A stretch of 64,000 nucleotides of DNA from Thraustochytrium sp. TN22 (Eukaryota; Sar; Bigyra; Thraustochytrida; Thraustochytriidae). The translations under genes and the position numbers were made by a program. Under the pieces are notes generated by a model. It had not been told where the DNA came from and searched no databases. It saw only the letters and a list, made by a program, of their open reading frames with translations. This document shows positions 55,171-64,000 of this stretch, in pieces. How positions within the stretch are numbered: the stretch's first letter is position 1; every line of letters starts with the position of its first letter. The stretch spans positions 83,172 to 147,171 of the forward strand of contig JABLUY010000071.1 in assembly GCA_013306675.1 (NCBI GenBank), read 5' to 3'.

Positions 55171-56646
55171 AGGCGGCGGTGGCGGTCCCAAGGGCGAAGG
55201 AATGGGCGCAGGCGCAGGCGCAGGTGCGGGTGCAGATGCAAAGTCGTTGTCAATGGCCTCCGGGTTCATAATGATGGAGCCGATCGAGGGCTGGAGCTGC
55301 ACACCAAAGTCGTCCGCAGCAAAACTGTCCTGCCGGAAGAAATTGTCCATGGAGTCACCCATGGGCGGGCCGGCCGGCGGCGGTTGGATGTAGCCAGGAT
55401 ACTGCACCTCTTGCTGCTGCTGCTGCTGCTGCTGCGCGGCTGCAACATGAGGAGGCTGCTTGAGCTGGCCGTACGCATAGTCCTCAAAGGGGGTGGGCGG
55501 CACGGGCGGCGGCGGCGCGTAGACGGCCGCCGGTGAGGGCGGTTGCGAATGCGGTGGCGTATGAGAAGCGACCGAGCCGCCGTCGCGCGAAAGCGACTTG
55601 TAGCGAATCTTGACCGCGTTCTCCGTGCGGCCGGCCAGGTGCTTCGCGATGGCAGCCCACTTGTTTGGCATGGTTCTGTACAGGTTCATGATGAGGTGGT
55701 CCTCCTCGGCAGTCCACGGGTCGCGGCGGATGCTCGGGTCGAGGTTGTTGACCCAACGCTCACGGCACTGCTTGGCCGTGCGGCCCGGAATGCCGTCCTT
55801 GACGGTGCCCCAGTTCACCTTGGGCTCCTTGCCCTCGGCTCTGCGCGCCTCCAGCTGAGCGTTGGCAAGACGCCGAAGCAAGTCGTCCTCCTCGTCGCTC
55901 CACAGACCCTTCTTGAGGCCCGGTGTCAGCACCTTTGACCACCGCTGCAGGCACTGCGTGTGGTTCCGCCCCGGCACGTACTCGGCGATCTTCTTCCACT
56001 GTTTCTCGCCGTGCGTGCGCACGGCCTGCCGCAGCATCTCGTCTTCCTCCTTGGTCCAATGCCGCGGCGGCGCCGGTCGCCGGTTCGGGTCCGATCGCCC
56101 GTCGCGCTTTTCGCTGCTCGACGACGACTTGCGCAAGATCGTGTTCTTGCCCAGCTCCGCGATGTTCTCCATGCCGGCCACCAACTTGTTGATGCTGCCT
56201 TCCAAGCTCAGCGACCGCACGGTGCTCAGCAAGGGCGGCGGCGGAGACCGCGCCGGCGCCGAGTGCTGGTGCTGCAGGTACGGCTCGCCACCGCCCAGCG
56301 AGTTGCTACCGTTGCTATCGCCCTCGAAGCCGAAGTCAGAGCCCATCGTGTGCGCCTCCGGGCTCGAGTACGCGCGCTGAGGTTCAGCCACACCGCCACG
56401 GAACGAGGGCTGCGCCGCGTCGCGCAACCGCGACGAGGCCTCCTGCGTCGCCACGTTGCGCCCGGAATACCCCTTGGTCACCTTACGCTTCGGGGTGCGC
56501 CCCTGCCCGCTGTCCTCCAGACTGCCGTCCTCCTGCTGCGCCACGTCCGACCCAATCATATCCTCGCCCGCCATGGCGCCGAGCAGGTTTTCCAGCGAGG
56601 CATCCGACGGCATGGTGAACCCATGGCTCTCGCGCCCGCTCTGCAT
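54727..56646 (-). CDS. three-repeat MYB transcription factor (R1R2R3)
   Basis: 639 aa from ATG 56646; upstream frame reaches only a GTG. Three MYB repeats at about 195-360: R1 HWTKEEDEMLRQAV with WKKIAEYVPGRNHTQC; R2 LWSDEEDDLLRRLANAQLE with WGTVKDGIPGRTAKQC; R3 PWTAEEDHLIMNLYRT with WAAIAKHLAGRTENAVKIR. R2 carries an insertion of about 12 residues (EARRAEGKEPKV) between its first and second helices. The C-terminal half is Gln/Pro/Ser-rich with two poly-Gln tracts encoded by ctg/cag runs (near 55130-55170 and 55412-55435), typical of activation domains. 3R-MYBs commonly control cell-cycle genes; the target set here is unknown. Confidence 0.93.
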
Positions 56647-58438
56647 CCTCCTCCTTGAGTCCGCCACGCCCGGCGAGACGACGACGATCCCGCCACGCTC
56701 GTCTCACCGTCTCACCGAGCGGGAGAGAGAGAGAGATCGACCTGCTCGCCCGCGACCAATCTCCTCGGCGACGCCTCGCTCGCCACCTCCCCCGCCGCCT
56801 GCGTGCCTCCCGCGCGCCTTCTTCCTCCTGCCCTGCACAAGGCGCAGCGCGCTCCTAGCTGGCCAGCTAGGTGCCTACGCAGGCCTGCCTGCCTGCCTGC
56901 CTGCCTGCCTGGGAGAGGACGTGGAGGGGCCCACCCCCGGGCTGCGTGCGCCGCGGCGCGCGCGCGGCGGCCCGCCGCGCGGCCGCTCGCCCGCCCGCCC
57001 GCCTGGCCGCGCGCCCGCGCGCGCCCCGCCGCCCGCGCGCCGCCGCTCCGCGCGCCGCGCCGCCGCGCCCGCGCCGTCGCGAGCGTGCGCGCGCCGCGTT
57101 TGGAAATTGATCTCCTTTCTGCTCCGCGCAGCTCTCTCTCTCTCCTGCCGCCAGCAGCCGGGCCGCTTCGCGCCGCGCCGCGCGGCCGCCGCCGCGCCGC
57201 CGCCGCCGCGCCGCCGCCGGCTCCGCCCGCGCCGCGCCGCCGAGCGAGCGCGCGCGCTGGCCGAGGCGAGGCGAGGGGAGGCGATCGGTCGCTCGACCGA
57301 CCGAGGGAATGATCTGATTTGATTTGATTTGCCAAGAGCGACTCGAGCGAGAGGAGAGAGCCCCGCAATTAAGGCGGCGCGTAAGGGGCCGCCGCGGATC
57401 GCCCGCGGAACGCCCGCGGATCGCGCGCCGTGGCCTACGACCCGCCGCAGCTGCTCGCCGCGTACGAGGGGCCCAGGGCCTCGAGCGCGGAGCTGCGCGG
57501 GGCTGCGCGGGGCTGCGCGGGGCTGCGCGGGCTGCGCGGGGCTCGGCGGCGGCGGGTCGCGGGCGAGGCCGCGCCGGGTGGTTCGGGTCTGCTGTCACTG
57601 CAGGCGCCGGAAGGCTGGCCGGGCGCGGCGGGTTGAGGAGGACGGGCTGAAGCGGTCGGCTGGCTTCACGTTGGTGAGGGCGGGCACGCTGGGCGGCCGA
57701 CGGAAGGGAGGGAGGGAGGGAGGGAGGAGGTGGGGAGCGAGCGAGCGGGCGAGCGGCGGCGAGGCGAGCGGGAAGGCAGAGAGAGAGCTTCCGCGGGGGA
57801 CGCCATCTCGTGCAGCCTGCCAATGGGCTGGGCAGGATGGACGGCCGGTGCGGGACGAAAGCTCGGACCGAACGAGGGCTGGCTTGAGCTCGCGTAGGGA
57901 CTTTGGTCCGCGCTGGTTTGCGCGCACGCCCTCGTTCAGCTTTGATGATGCGAAGTTTTTCATTCTCGTGGGGGCACCCGCCGCCACAGAATGACGCATA
58001 CCAGCATGCATCAAGCCGCCTCATGGTCTGTCGCCCAATGCCTTTGTCTTCAAAAGAGTACGTGCAGCGTCGCGGCGATTCATTCAACACTGCCTCGCGT
58101 GCTTTTGCAGTGGTCACCAGCCAAGCCGAGTGAGTCTGGACCTGCGAAAGGCCCTCCCTGCGCCACGCGCGGCGCGCGCGAGCCCCGCCGCGCGAACTGC
58201 GAGCCGCCACCGGCAGCCTCTGCACCTGCCTCGCCACGCTGCCACGCTACTAGTACGACAGTTTCCGGCTACTCGAGAGGGTCACTCCGCGCGCGCACCG
58301 TTTTGCTGGAGCTGACCGCACGCGGCACGCCACTGGCAGGCTCAGGCCGCGCGCCTTACCATCACCGCAGCCGAGCGTCAGCTCGCTCGCGCTCGCGCTC
58401 GCGCTCGCGGTCGCACTCGCACTCGCGCTCGCGGCGCC
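56647..58438. promoter_or_regulatory. long divergent spacer between MYB and HEAT genes
   Basis: About 1.8 kb, the longest gene-free stretch. Contains a cctg tetranucleotide run (about 56882-56911), long gcc/cgcg tracts (56960-57090, 57170-57245), a gattt run (57314-57333), a ggggctgcgc run (57493-57545), a gagg run (57707-57730) and a gcgctc hexamer run just before 58439. No gene supported. Confidence 0.55.
58385..58432. repeat. hexanucleotide run gctcgc, about eight copies, imperfect
   Basis: Imperfect gcgctc/gctcgc hexamers with cactcg variants, ending seven bases before the ATG at 58439, hence in the 5' UTR. Confidence 0.88.
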
Positions 58439-61400
58439 ATGGCGAGGGCCGAGCTGCGCCAGTGGGCGCGGCAGCGGCGGCTGCTCTCGCCGTGGTTCGC
58501 GTGGCGTGAGCTGGAGGAGACGCTGGGCGAGGCGATGGCCGCCCAAGACGACGAGGGCAGGGCGCAGGCGCGCGTGGTGCGGGCGGCGCTGGCGGCGCTG
58601 CAGGAGCACGAGGCCGGCCTCGTCGTTGCTGGCAGCGCCGATGCGAGCTTCGACCCGATCTGCGCCTTGCCGGCGATGTTGGCGAGTGACGCTGTGCAGG
58701 CGCTCGTCACGGCGGCGCCGGTGGACGCGGCTCTGCGCCGCGCCTTCGAGGCCACAGCGGATGCTGGATTCGTGGCGGCTACGCGGCCGGCGGAGCGCTT
58801 CGCAGGCGTGCGGCTGCCCGCCTTTCTGGCGCTCATGCACCGCTTGCGCGCCCCGGTGCGCGCCGGCGAGGCGGCGCTGGCATTCAGGCAGTCGCTGCAC
58901 TGCCTGTCTCCCGCCGGCGCCAAGAACCGCGCGCTCTGCTGGCCCGAGTTTCTGGAAGCGCTCCTGCGCTGCGCCGGCGCCCCCCCTCGCGACGCACGCG
59001 AGGGCCTACGCGCGATCGCACGGTTCGTGCGGCGGATATCGGCGTTCGACACAGACGGGGCGCCCGAAGAGGACAACGGGGACGAGCACGAGGAGGAGGA
59101 GGAGAAAAAAGAGGGGACGCTCGACGGTAAGGAGAGCCTTGGCCCGCCCAAGCAAAAGAAACAACACATTGATGACGCACGCGAGCCGGAGAAGCGGTGG
59201 GCCACGGTACGGCGTCGAACGTCGTCCGCACATGACCCATGCAAATGGCCGCTCGTGGAGATCCCGCGGCTTGAGGTGCTGCTGCAGCGCGTGGAGGAGT
59301 CCATATGCACGGCGCGAGCGCCAGAGCTGCAACGCATGGCGGCCGCGCTGCGCAAGGCCCGCCAAGAAGGCGTGCTGAGCGGTCAGCCCGCCTTCGTCGT
59401 GCACAGGCTCTTCCCGCGGCTACATGTGGCCATCGCCAAGGTCGTGGACCGCGATGACGACGCGCTCGAGGGAATCCTCGAGGAGGCCGTAGCGGTGCTC
59501 GAAGATCTTCCCGCCGACTCGGCGGCCACCACGCTCGGCGAGCACCCGTGGCTCAAGGACCGCGTGCTGCGGCAAGTGGTTTTGAGGCACTCGCGCAGCG
59601 CCGACCTGCAGTCCGTGCTGCTGCGCCTGGCCAAGGGCGGCGCGCACCCGCACGCGTGCCAAATTGCGGACACGCTCCTCGCCAGCGCGCACTACTCCGC
59701 TGCGGCGTTGCTGCCCCTGCTCGTGGCGCGCGTGCAGCGGCCCTCGAGTGCGGGCTTCGCGCCGGCGGCACGCACACAGGCCGTCTTTTGCCTGGGCCTT
59801 CTCGCCGGCGCCTGCCCGCAGCCCGCTGTCGAAGACCTCGTGCAGACGCTGGGCGCGGCGTTGCGCACCGGCGAGGCCGACGCGCGCTACTGCGCCTGGG
59901 CGCTGCGCCAGTGCAGGGCGCCCGGCCTTCGCAAGCTGCTCGAGGTGGTCGCCTCGCCGCCCGAGTGGAGCGCGCAGACGCGTGCCCACGCGCTGCGCGC
60001 GCTACATGCGCCGCGAAACAAGCACGCGCTGCGCGTGGCGGCGAGCTGGGCGCCCACCACCTCCGTGGTTGCAGATCTCGAGGTGTACGAGCTGGGCACG
60101 ACCTCCGACGAGAAGGATGACAACAGGGGTCAGAGTACTAGCTACTTACATTGTGCGGCTGACTGTGAGGTGGGGGAGGTGGTGGTCAAAGGGCTGGCGC
60201 CGGCGGACCTGGGCGACCTCGCGCGCGCGACCTCGGCGCGCGCGCTCCTGCGCATCGACGTGCGTACGGCGCTGCACTGCCTGGAGGCGCACGTGCGCGC
60301 CGCCAAGTCAGCGGCCGCGGCGCTCTGCGACGCGCGGCCGGGCGGCGAGACACGGACTGACGAGGAAGAGGCCGCCTGTCTGCCCGCCGCCTTGGCGGCG
60401 AGCGTGCACGCGCTGCGCCGCGACCCGGACCTCGGCGTGCAGGCGGCCGCCGCGGCCACCGTGGGCGCCCTGCTCGCGCAGAACGCAGACAGCCGCCTCG
60501 CGGCACGGGAGGACGTCCTGCAGAGCCTGCGGCACGCGTGCGAGGCCGCGGACCCGGACGTGCGCGAGGCCGCAGCGTGCGCGCTGGGCCAGGTCTGTGC
60601 GCGGCTGGCAGTCGCGCCCGGCGTCCTGGGCCCCGCGGAGGCGGCTGCAGGTCGTGCTCTGGCCGGCACGCTGGAGTCGCTGCTACGCGACGCGCAGTGG
60701 AAGGTGCGGCAGGCCGCGCTCGCAGCGCTGGAGCTGTGCGGGCCCTTTTGCAGCGACTCCACACTCGCGGCCCTCGTGGACGGCCTTCGCACGGGACGGC
60801 TCCGCTCCGCCGAGGCGGGCCGCGCGCTTGCGCTCCTGGGCGACGCCGGCGTGCGCGCGTTGCTGCCGCTCGTGCGGGACCCGCGCGTGGCGCCGCAGAG
60901 CCGCGCGGCGGCCCTGCACGGCCTCGCCGAGACGCGCAACCTGGGCGCGGGCCGCCTCGCCGAGGCCGCCATCGACGCCATGTACGCGGCGCTGCTCCAA
61001 GACATTTCTGCGGCGGTGCGGGCTGCTGCCGTGAGCGCGCTGCACGCGCAGGCGCGCGCGCAGGCCGTGGCGAGCGCGGCACGGCAGCGCTCGGCCTTCT
61101 TCAAGCTCGGCGTACGCGTGCTGCACCCCGTGCTCTTCGCGGCGCTAGACGACCCGGCGGACGTGGTGGCGCGGTCCGCGGCGCGCGCGCTGGCCGGCGG
61201 CGGGCCCGAGGGCGAGCTGCTGCTGGTGCGCGCTGCGCTCTCCGCTGAGCGCGCGCGCACGCGGCGCGCGGCGGCGGCGGCGCTGGCCGCGGACCACGCG
61301 GCCGCGGTGCGCAACCTGCGAACCCTGCTGCTCATGTGCCTGGACCGCGACGAGCGCACGGCGCATTTCGCGCAGGGCCTGCTGGAGCGCGCCGGCGCCG

Positions 61401-61552
61401 GCATTCTGACGAACGCCACGGCGCACCCTGTCTACCTGGAGGACCTCGTGGACCGGGTGGCCGCCTCGCCGCGGGCCTCGTCGTCGTTCTCCGCCTTTTT
61501 GCGCTCGTGGCGCGTGCAGACCCGCGCGGTCCTCCTCACCGAGTGCGTATAG
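58439..61552 (+). CDS. HEAT/ARM-repeat protein of unknown role
   Basis: 1037 aa; ATG 58439 in perfect context (gccATGG). The N-terminal 200 residues are helical without clear repeats; an acidic linker (EEDNGDEHEEEEEKKE) follows near 210-225; from about 280 to 1000 there are many HEAT-type helix pairs such as VREAAACALGQVC, WKVRQAALAALELCG, SRAAALHGLAETRN, AVRAAAVSALHAQA and ARTRRAAAAALAADHAAAVRNL. HEAT solenoids are protein-binding scaffolds. No integrator, importin or adaptin signature is plain to me. A short low-GC insert near 60120-60165 interrupts the repeats in frame; it might be a retained small intron or a loop. It converges on the DCAF4-like gene, 64 bp between stops. Confidence 0.8.
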   Translation: MARAELRQWARQRRLLSPWFAWRELEETLGEAMAAQDDEGRAQARVVRAALAALQEHEAGLVVAGSADASFDPICALPAMLASDAVQALVTAAPVDAALRRAFEATADAGFVAATRPAERFAGVRLPAFLALMHRLRAPVRAGEAALAFRQSLHCLSPAGAKNRALCWPEFLEALLRCAGAPPRDAREGLRAIARFVRRISAFDTDGAPEEDNGDEHEEEEEKKEGTLDGKESLGPPKQKKQHIDDAREPEKRWATVRRRTSSAHDPCKWPLVEIPRLEVLLQRVEESICTARAPELQRMAAALRKARQEGVLSGQPAFVVHRLFPRLHVAIAKVVDRDDDALEGILEEAVAVLEDLPADSAATTLGEHPWLKDRVLRQVVLRHSRSADLQSVLLRLAKGGAHPHACQIADTLLASAHYSAAALLPLLVARVQRPSSAGFAPAARTQAVFCLGLLAGACPQPAVEDLVQTLGAALRTGEADARYCAWALRQCRAPGLRKLLEVVASPPEWSAQTRAHALRALHAPRNKHALRVAASWAPTTSVVADLEVYELGTTSDEKDDNRGQSTSYLHCAADCEVGEVVVKGLAPADLGDLARATSARALLRIDVRTALHCLEAHVRAAKSAAAALCDARPGGETRTDEEEAACLPAALAASVHALRRDPDLGVQAAAAATVGALLAQNADSRLAAREDVLQSLRHACEAADPDVREAAACALGQVCARLAVAPGVLGPAEAAAGRALAGTLESLLRDAQWKVRQAALAALELCGPFCSDSTLAALVDGLRTGRLRSAEAGRALALLGDAGVRALLPLVRDPRVAPQSRAAALHGLAETRNLGAGRLAEAAIDAMYAALLQDISAAVRAAAVSALHAQARAQAVASAARQRSAFFKLGVRVLHPVLFAALDDPADVVARSAARALAGGGPEGELLLVRAALSAERARTRRAAAAALAADHAAAVRNLRTLLLMCLDRDERTAHFAQGLLERAGAGILTNATAHPVYLEDLVDRVAASPRASSSFSAFLRSWRVQTRAVLLTECV

Positions 61553-61616
61553 GATATCATCATCAACAGCATCTGTGTGACATTTGTGTGACATCGTCGG
61601 TCTCATCCCCGGTGCC

Positions 61617-62963
61617 TTATGCTGCGAATACCTGGCAGGCGCCAGAGGTGGCACACCCCGCGAGAACCGTGAGCCGCGTCGGCTGCGCGTCGATGGCGCA
61701 GAAGCGCTCCCCCGCGCAGGAGAACGACACCGGGCGGTTCGCGATGCATCTGCCGGTGCGCGCCTCCCAGAGGCGTACGACCTGGTCGCTGCCCACGGCG
61801 CAGAGCAGGCGCTCCTCGTCGCAAAGCCCCGGCGTTTCCTCGCGCCAGTCCACGCTGGGCAGGCCCTCGTAGTCGAGCAGCGGGCGGCGCATGGCGCGAC
61901 GGTCGAAGCAGCAGAGCGTGTGGTCGCGCTCGGGGGCGACGGCCGGGGCCTGCGCGGCGGGTCGGAAGCGCGCGAGAAACAAGGTCCCATCCGGGTCGCC
62001 CTTGGTCAGCGAATGCAGCCAGGAGGCGCCGCGCGGCGGTCCGTCCAGCTCTGGCCCGCTGCACAGCAGCGAGGCGCGCGGCGAGCGCATGTCCTTTTGG
62101 AAGAGCTTTCCGTTGCGGACGCCGCACAGCAGCGAGCGTCCCTGGTCCGTGAAGGCGATGGAGAGGACGTCGCTCTTGAGGTTGTGCTGCGAGTCCTCCG
62201 CGGTCCCGCGGGCGTGGTCAAAGGTCCGCACGCGCGAGCCGCTGGCCACTGCAAAGTACGGCGCACTGCCGCCCCGCGCCAGCGTTGCCGCCACGGCACT
62301 CACCTGTGGCATGGTGCGGCAGAAGTCGGCGCTGGACGACCCCCTGCGCAGCATCGTGACGAGACGCGACCCACGATACGCCACGGCGAAGAGCTCGCCG
62401 GCGTCAGTCGTGGCCGCGGCCAGCCACTGCGCGCCGGCGCCCGCACCTGCGGGCCCGGGTGCCGCGCACGCACCCTCGACCAAGCGCGCAACCGGCTCGG
62501 CGTGCAGCAGGCCAGTGGCGGGCTCGAAGTAGATCCACTGCCCGCCCGTCAGCGTGCACGGGAAGCGCTTTAACGAGGTCGCCAGCGCCACGGCGCTCAG
62601 GCGCGCGGCCCTAGCCTGCGCGAGCCGCGCAGGCCCGGCCCACGTGCTTTGCAGGCCCAGCTGGCGCCGCAGGCCGCCGGCGTCGACGCTCCGCGGTACA
62701 GGCGCTGCGAGCGCTGCTCCTGCCAGTGCTGCTGCCGGGGCCTCCGCGCTCGGGCTCCGCCGACGCCTGCGCTTGGCGCCGCCGCGGTCGCGGCCCTGCT
62801 GCTCGCGCTCGGGCTCCAGCTCAAGCTCGTCCGCCGACGTCTCCGAGTCGGAGTCCTGCGGCACGCAGCCCGCCGGGAACCACCGGTCGCGCTTGGCGTC
62901 GTACACCAGCGCGCCCGGGCCCGGCTGCTCGACGCGCTCGTCATGTCTGCGCCGCGGCCTCTT

Positions 62964-62998
<35 letters not shown>

Positions 62999-63074
62999 GC
63001 CCGCGCCCGCGCCCCGCGCCTCCTCCTCGCCGGGCTCCTCGCCAAGCGCCTCGCCAAGCGCCTCGCCGGCCCAT
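61617..63074 (-). CDS. DCAF4: DCAF4-like WD-repeat protein
   Basis: 485 aa; ATG 63074 (accATGG). N-terminal Arg/Gly-rich tail, then PGALVYDAKRDRWFPAG, like the conserved N-terminal block of DCAF4 (WDR21) that precedes its propeller. Blade-like segments follow: LFAVAYRGSRLVTML, SDVLSIAFTDQGRSLLCGVRNGKLF (corresponding to the SDVL...FNG-R-GEIF part of DCAF4), and LLCAVGSDQVVRLWEARTGRCI. DCAF4 proteins are substrate receptors of the CUL4-DDB1 ubiquitin ligase. Assignment rests on these blocks; other WD proteins cannot be excluded. Confidence 0.65.
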
Positions 63075-63362
63075 GGTTCACGCTTTGCTTTGGCCAAAGC
63101 CTCGAGGCGATGGACGAGGACCGCCACGAAGACCTGGCGACGGGTTGTCCATCGCCTCGATAGAGCAGTGCTCGGCTCGACGTGGCCCGCGTCCCCTTGG
63201 AAGTCGCGCTGCAGATCATTGCCCTCTGTTGTCGCTGAGGCGGAGACAGGAGGTCAGGCAGCCAGGCAGAGCTTCTCTTTGACGAGTAAGCCGTAGCGAA
63301 CGAGATCGTAGCCTCGCTCCGCTCCCGTTGCCGCTCGTGCTCTAGTTGCTGCTCAGGCCCTG

Positions 63363-63704
63363 TCAGGCACGCGAGCCTGCCGCCTTCAAGTTGAAGCTCG
63401 CCGATCCGCCCCGGGCTGGAACTCCGACCGTGACTCGGTCGAGTCGACGAGTCGCGCCGCGCCGCCTCGTCGTCGTCGACCGCGACCTCCTGCCCTCCTC
63501 CTCCATCACGACGGCAACTTCAGGTTGAACGACGCGCCCTTCCGTGCCGTGCTGCCGCCTCGTCTCCCGTCCACGGCGCGCCCTTGGCGCCTCAGCTGCG
63601 GCCACGGCCCCCAGCGCGGCACAGAACATGCCGGCGTCCACCATGAGCTGCTCCATGTTCGCCAAGTTCCACTCTGTCGTAATTCCCTTCAAGTTCAGGT
63701 GCAT
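63363..63704 (-). CDS. possible exon or short gene, unassigned
   Basis: 113 codons from an ATG at 63704. The first 40 residues look protein-like (MHLNLKGITTEWNLANMEQL, MVDAGMFCAALGAV) and the frame is open 5' of the ATG with equally plausible residues (DPDRVGSWAELG) to a stop near 63781, just before an AG that could be a splice acceptor. The rest is Arg-rich and unconvincing, so a splice donor may lie inside. Not recognised. Confidence 0.25.
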   Translation of the reverse strand: MHLNLKGITTEWNLANMEQLMVDAGMFCAALGAVAAAEAPRARRGRETRRQHGTEGRVVQPEVAVVMEEEGRRSRSTTTRRRGATRRLDRVTVGVPARGGSASFNLKAAGSRA

Positions 63705-63884
63705 GCCGAGCTCGGCCCAGGAACCCACCCGGTCTGGGTCACGCTCAGGCCGGCCGCGGGGCGCCGCCGCTGCGTGATGATGTCATCCGTCCTCGCCGGC
63801 GAGCACGTCGCGCCTCGGCCTCGCGCTCCCGCTGCTGCGCAGGCCCGGCTAAAATCCCATTTTGTTGCTCGCTTCGGATTCAAC

Positions 63885-63921
63885 TTCGAATTCGAATTCA
63901 AAATTCGAATTCGAATTCGAG
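63885..63921. repeat. AT-rich gaattc/ttcgaa repeat with dyad symmetry
   Basis: Overlapping ttcgaa and gaattc hexamers in two blocks around a central caaaa, giving an imperfect inverted repeat able to form a hairpin. It contrasts with the GC-rich surroundings. Confidence 0.85.
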
Positions 63922-64000
63922 TCCAAACCCGAATCCACGCCTCGGGCCCGGCGAGCGCGCGCGCGGGCCGCCGACTCCGCAGGCCGCGCTCGGCACGCGC

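Larger units (their letters stand above)
63075..64000. other. right-end spacer, mostly gene-free
   Basis: About 925 bp upstream of the DCAF4-like gene. Holds the weak candidate exon at 63363-63704 and a gaattc/ttcgaa repeat (63885-63921), which is much more AT-rich than the rest of the window. Nothing else supported. Confidence 0.5.

Noticed and set aside
56867-58237. 456-codon minus-strand frame in the MYB-HEAT spacer
   Set aside because: Built from gcc, cgcg and gagg simple repeats; Arg/Ala-rich product with no folded segment.
1-64000. CRISPR arrays, rRNA genes, transposase genes, telomeric repeats
   Set aside because: None seen; all large repeats are coding ARM units, microsatellites or local tandem duplications, and no transposase, integrase or reverse transcriptase motifs were found.

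Overview
The window is nuclear DNA of a GC-rich, intron-poor protist. Genes are densely packed on both strands and strongly prefer G or C in the third codon position. Stretches with few stops in several frames are common. The gene set (condensin, Sen34 tRNA-splicing endonuclease, PP2A B56, ELO elongase, GPAT, Prp40, TVP23, Pam16, 3R-MYB, ADAM) is eukaryotic. A thraustochytrid (labyrinthulomycete) fits best by compactness, base composition and lipid genes; this is inference, not proof. I call 23 protein genes plus one weak partial candidate. One clear spliceosomal intron is visible, in Sen34. Many open frames extend upstream of the likely ATG through GTG or TTG codons, so I moved those starts to the first ATG in good context.

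Layout. 1-8.4 kb: a large multipass membrane protein with a vWA-like N-terminus, converging on condensin subunit G. 8.7-23.4 kb: an accessory-looking block with two tandem paralogues of a divergent DEAH-box, SF2-helicase-like protein and a divergent orphan gene. One paralogue ends in a Cys-rich zinc-binding-like domain. The other has an LRR front and about 34 ARM-like repeats of 132 bp, most of them in 13 near-identical 264-bp dimers. 23.5-34.2 kb: Sen34, PP2A B56, ELO elongase, a hypothetical gene and a yeast Gat1/Gat2-type acyltransferase. 34.3-44.7 kb: a small mitochondrial zinc-ribbon-like protein, a membrane-anchored trypsin, Prp40, a class 3 lipase, an LEA2-like single-pass protein, TVP23 and Pam16/Tim16. 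45.9-64 kb: a coiled-coil protein, an unknown multipass protein, an ADAM metalloprotease, a three-repeat MYB factor, a HEAT-repeat protein and a DCAF4-like WD protein.

Most genes outside 8.7-23.4 kb are ordinary housekeeping genes with no operon-like logic. The endoplasmic reticulum/Golgi/lipid genes (ELO, GPAT, lipase, TVP23) are merely near one another. The 8.7-23.4 kb block is the best candidate for something undescribed. One paralogue keeps recognisable NTPase motifs (GGKT, DEAH, TAT). The other keeps DEAH but has lost the GKT and has a scrambled later motif, while gaining LRR and a recently amplified ARM array. Two further patterns stand out: duplications that include or adjoin stop codons at three unrelated genes, and hexanucleotide microsatellites just upstream of several start codons.
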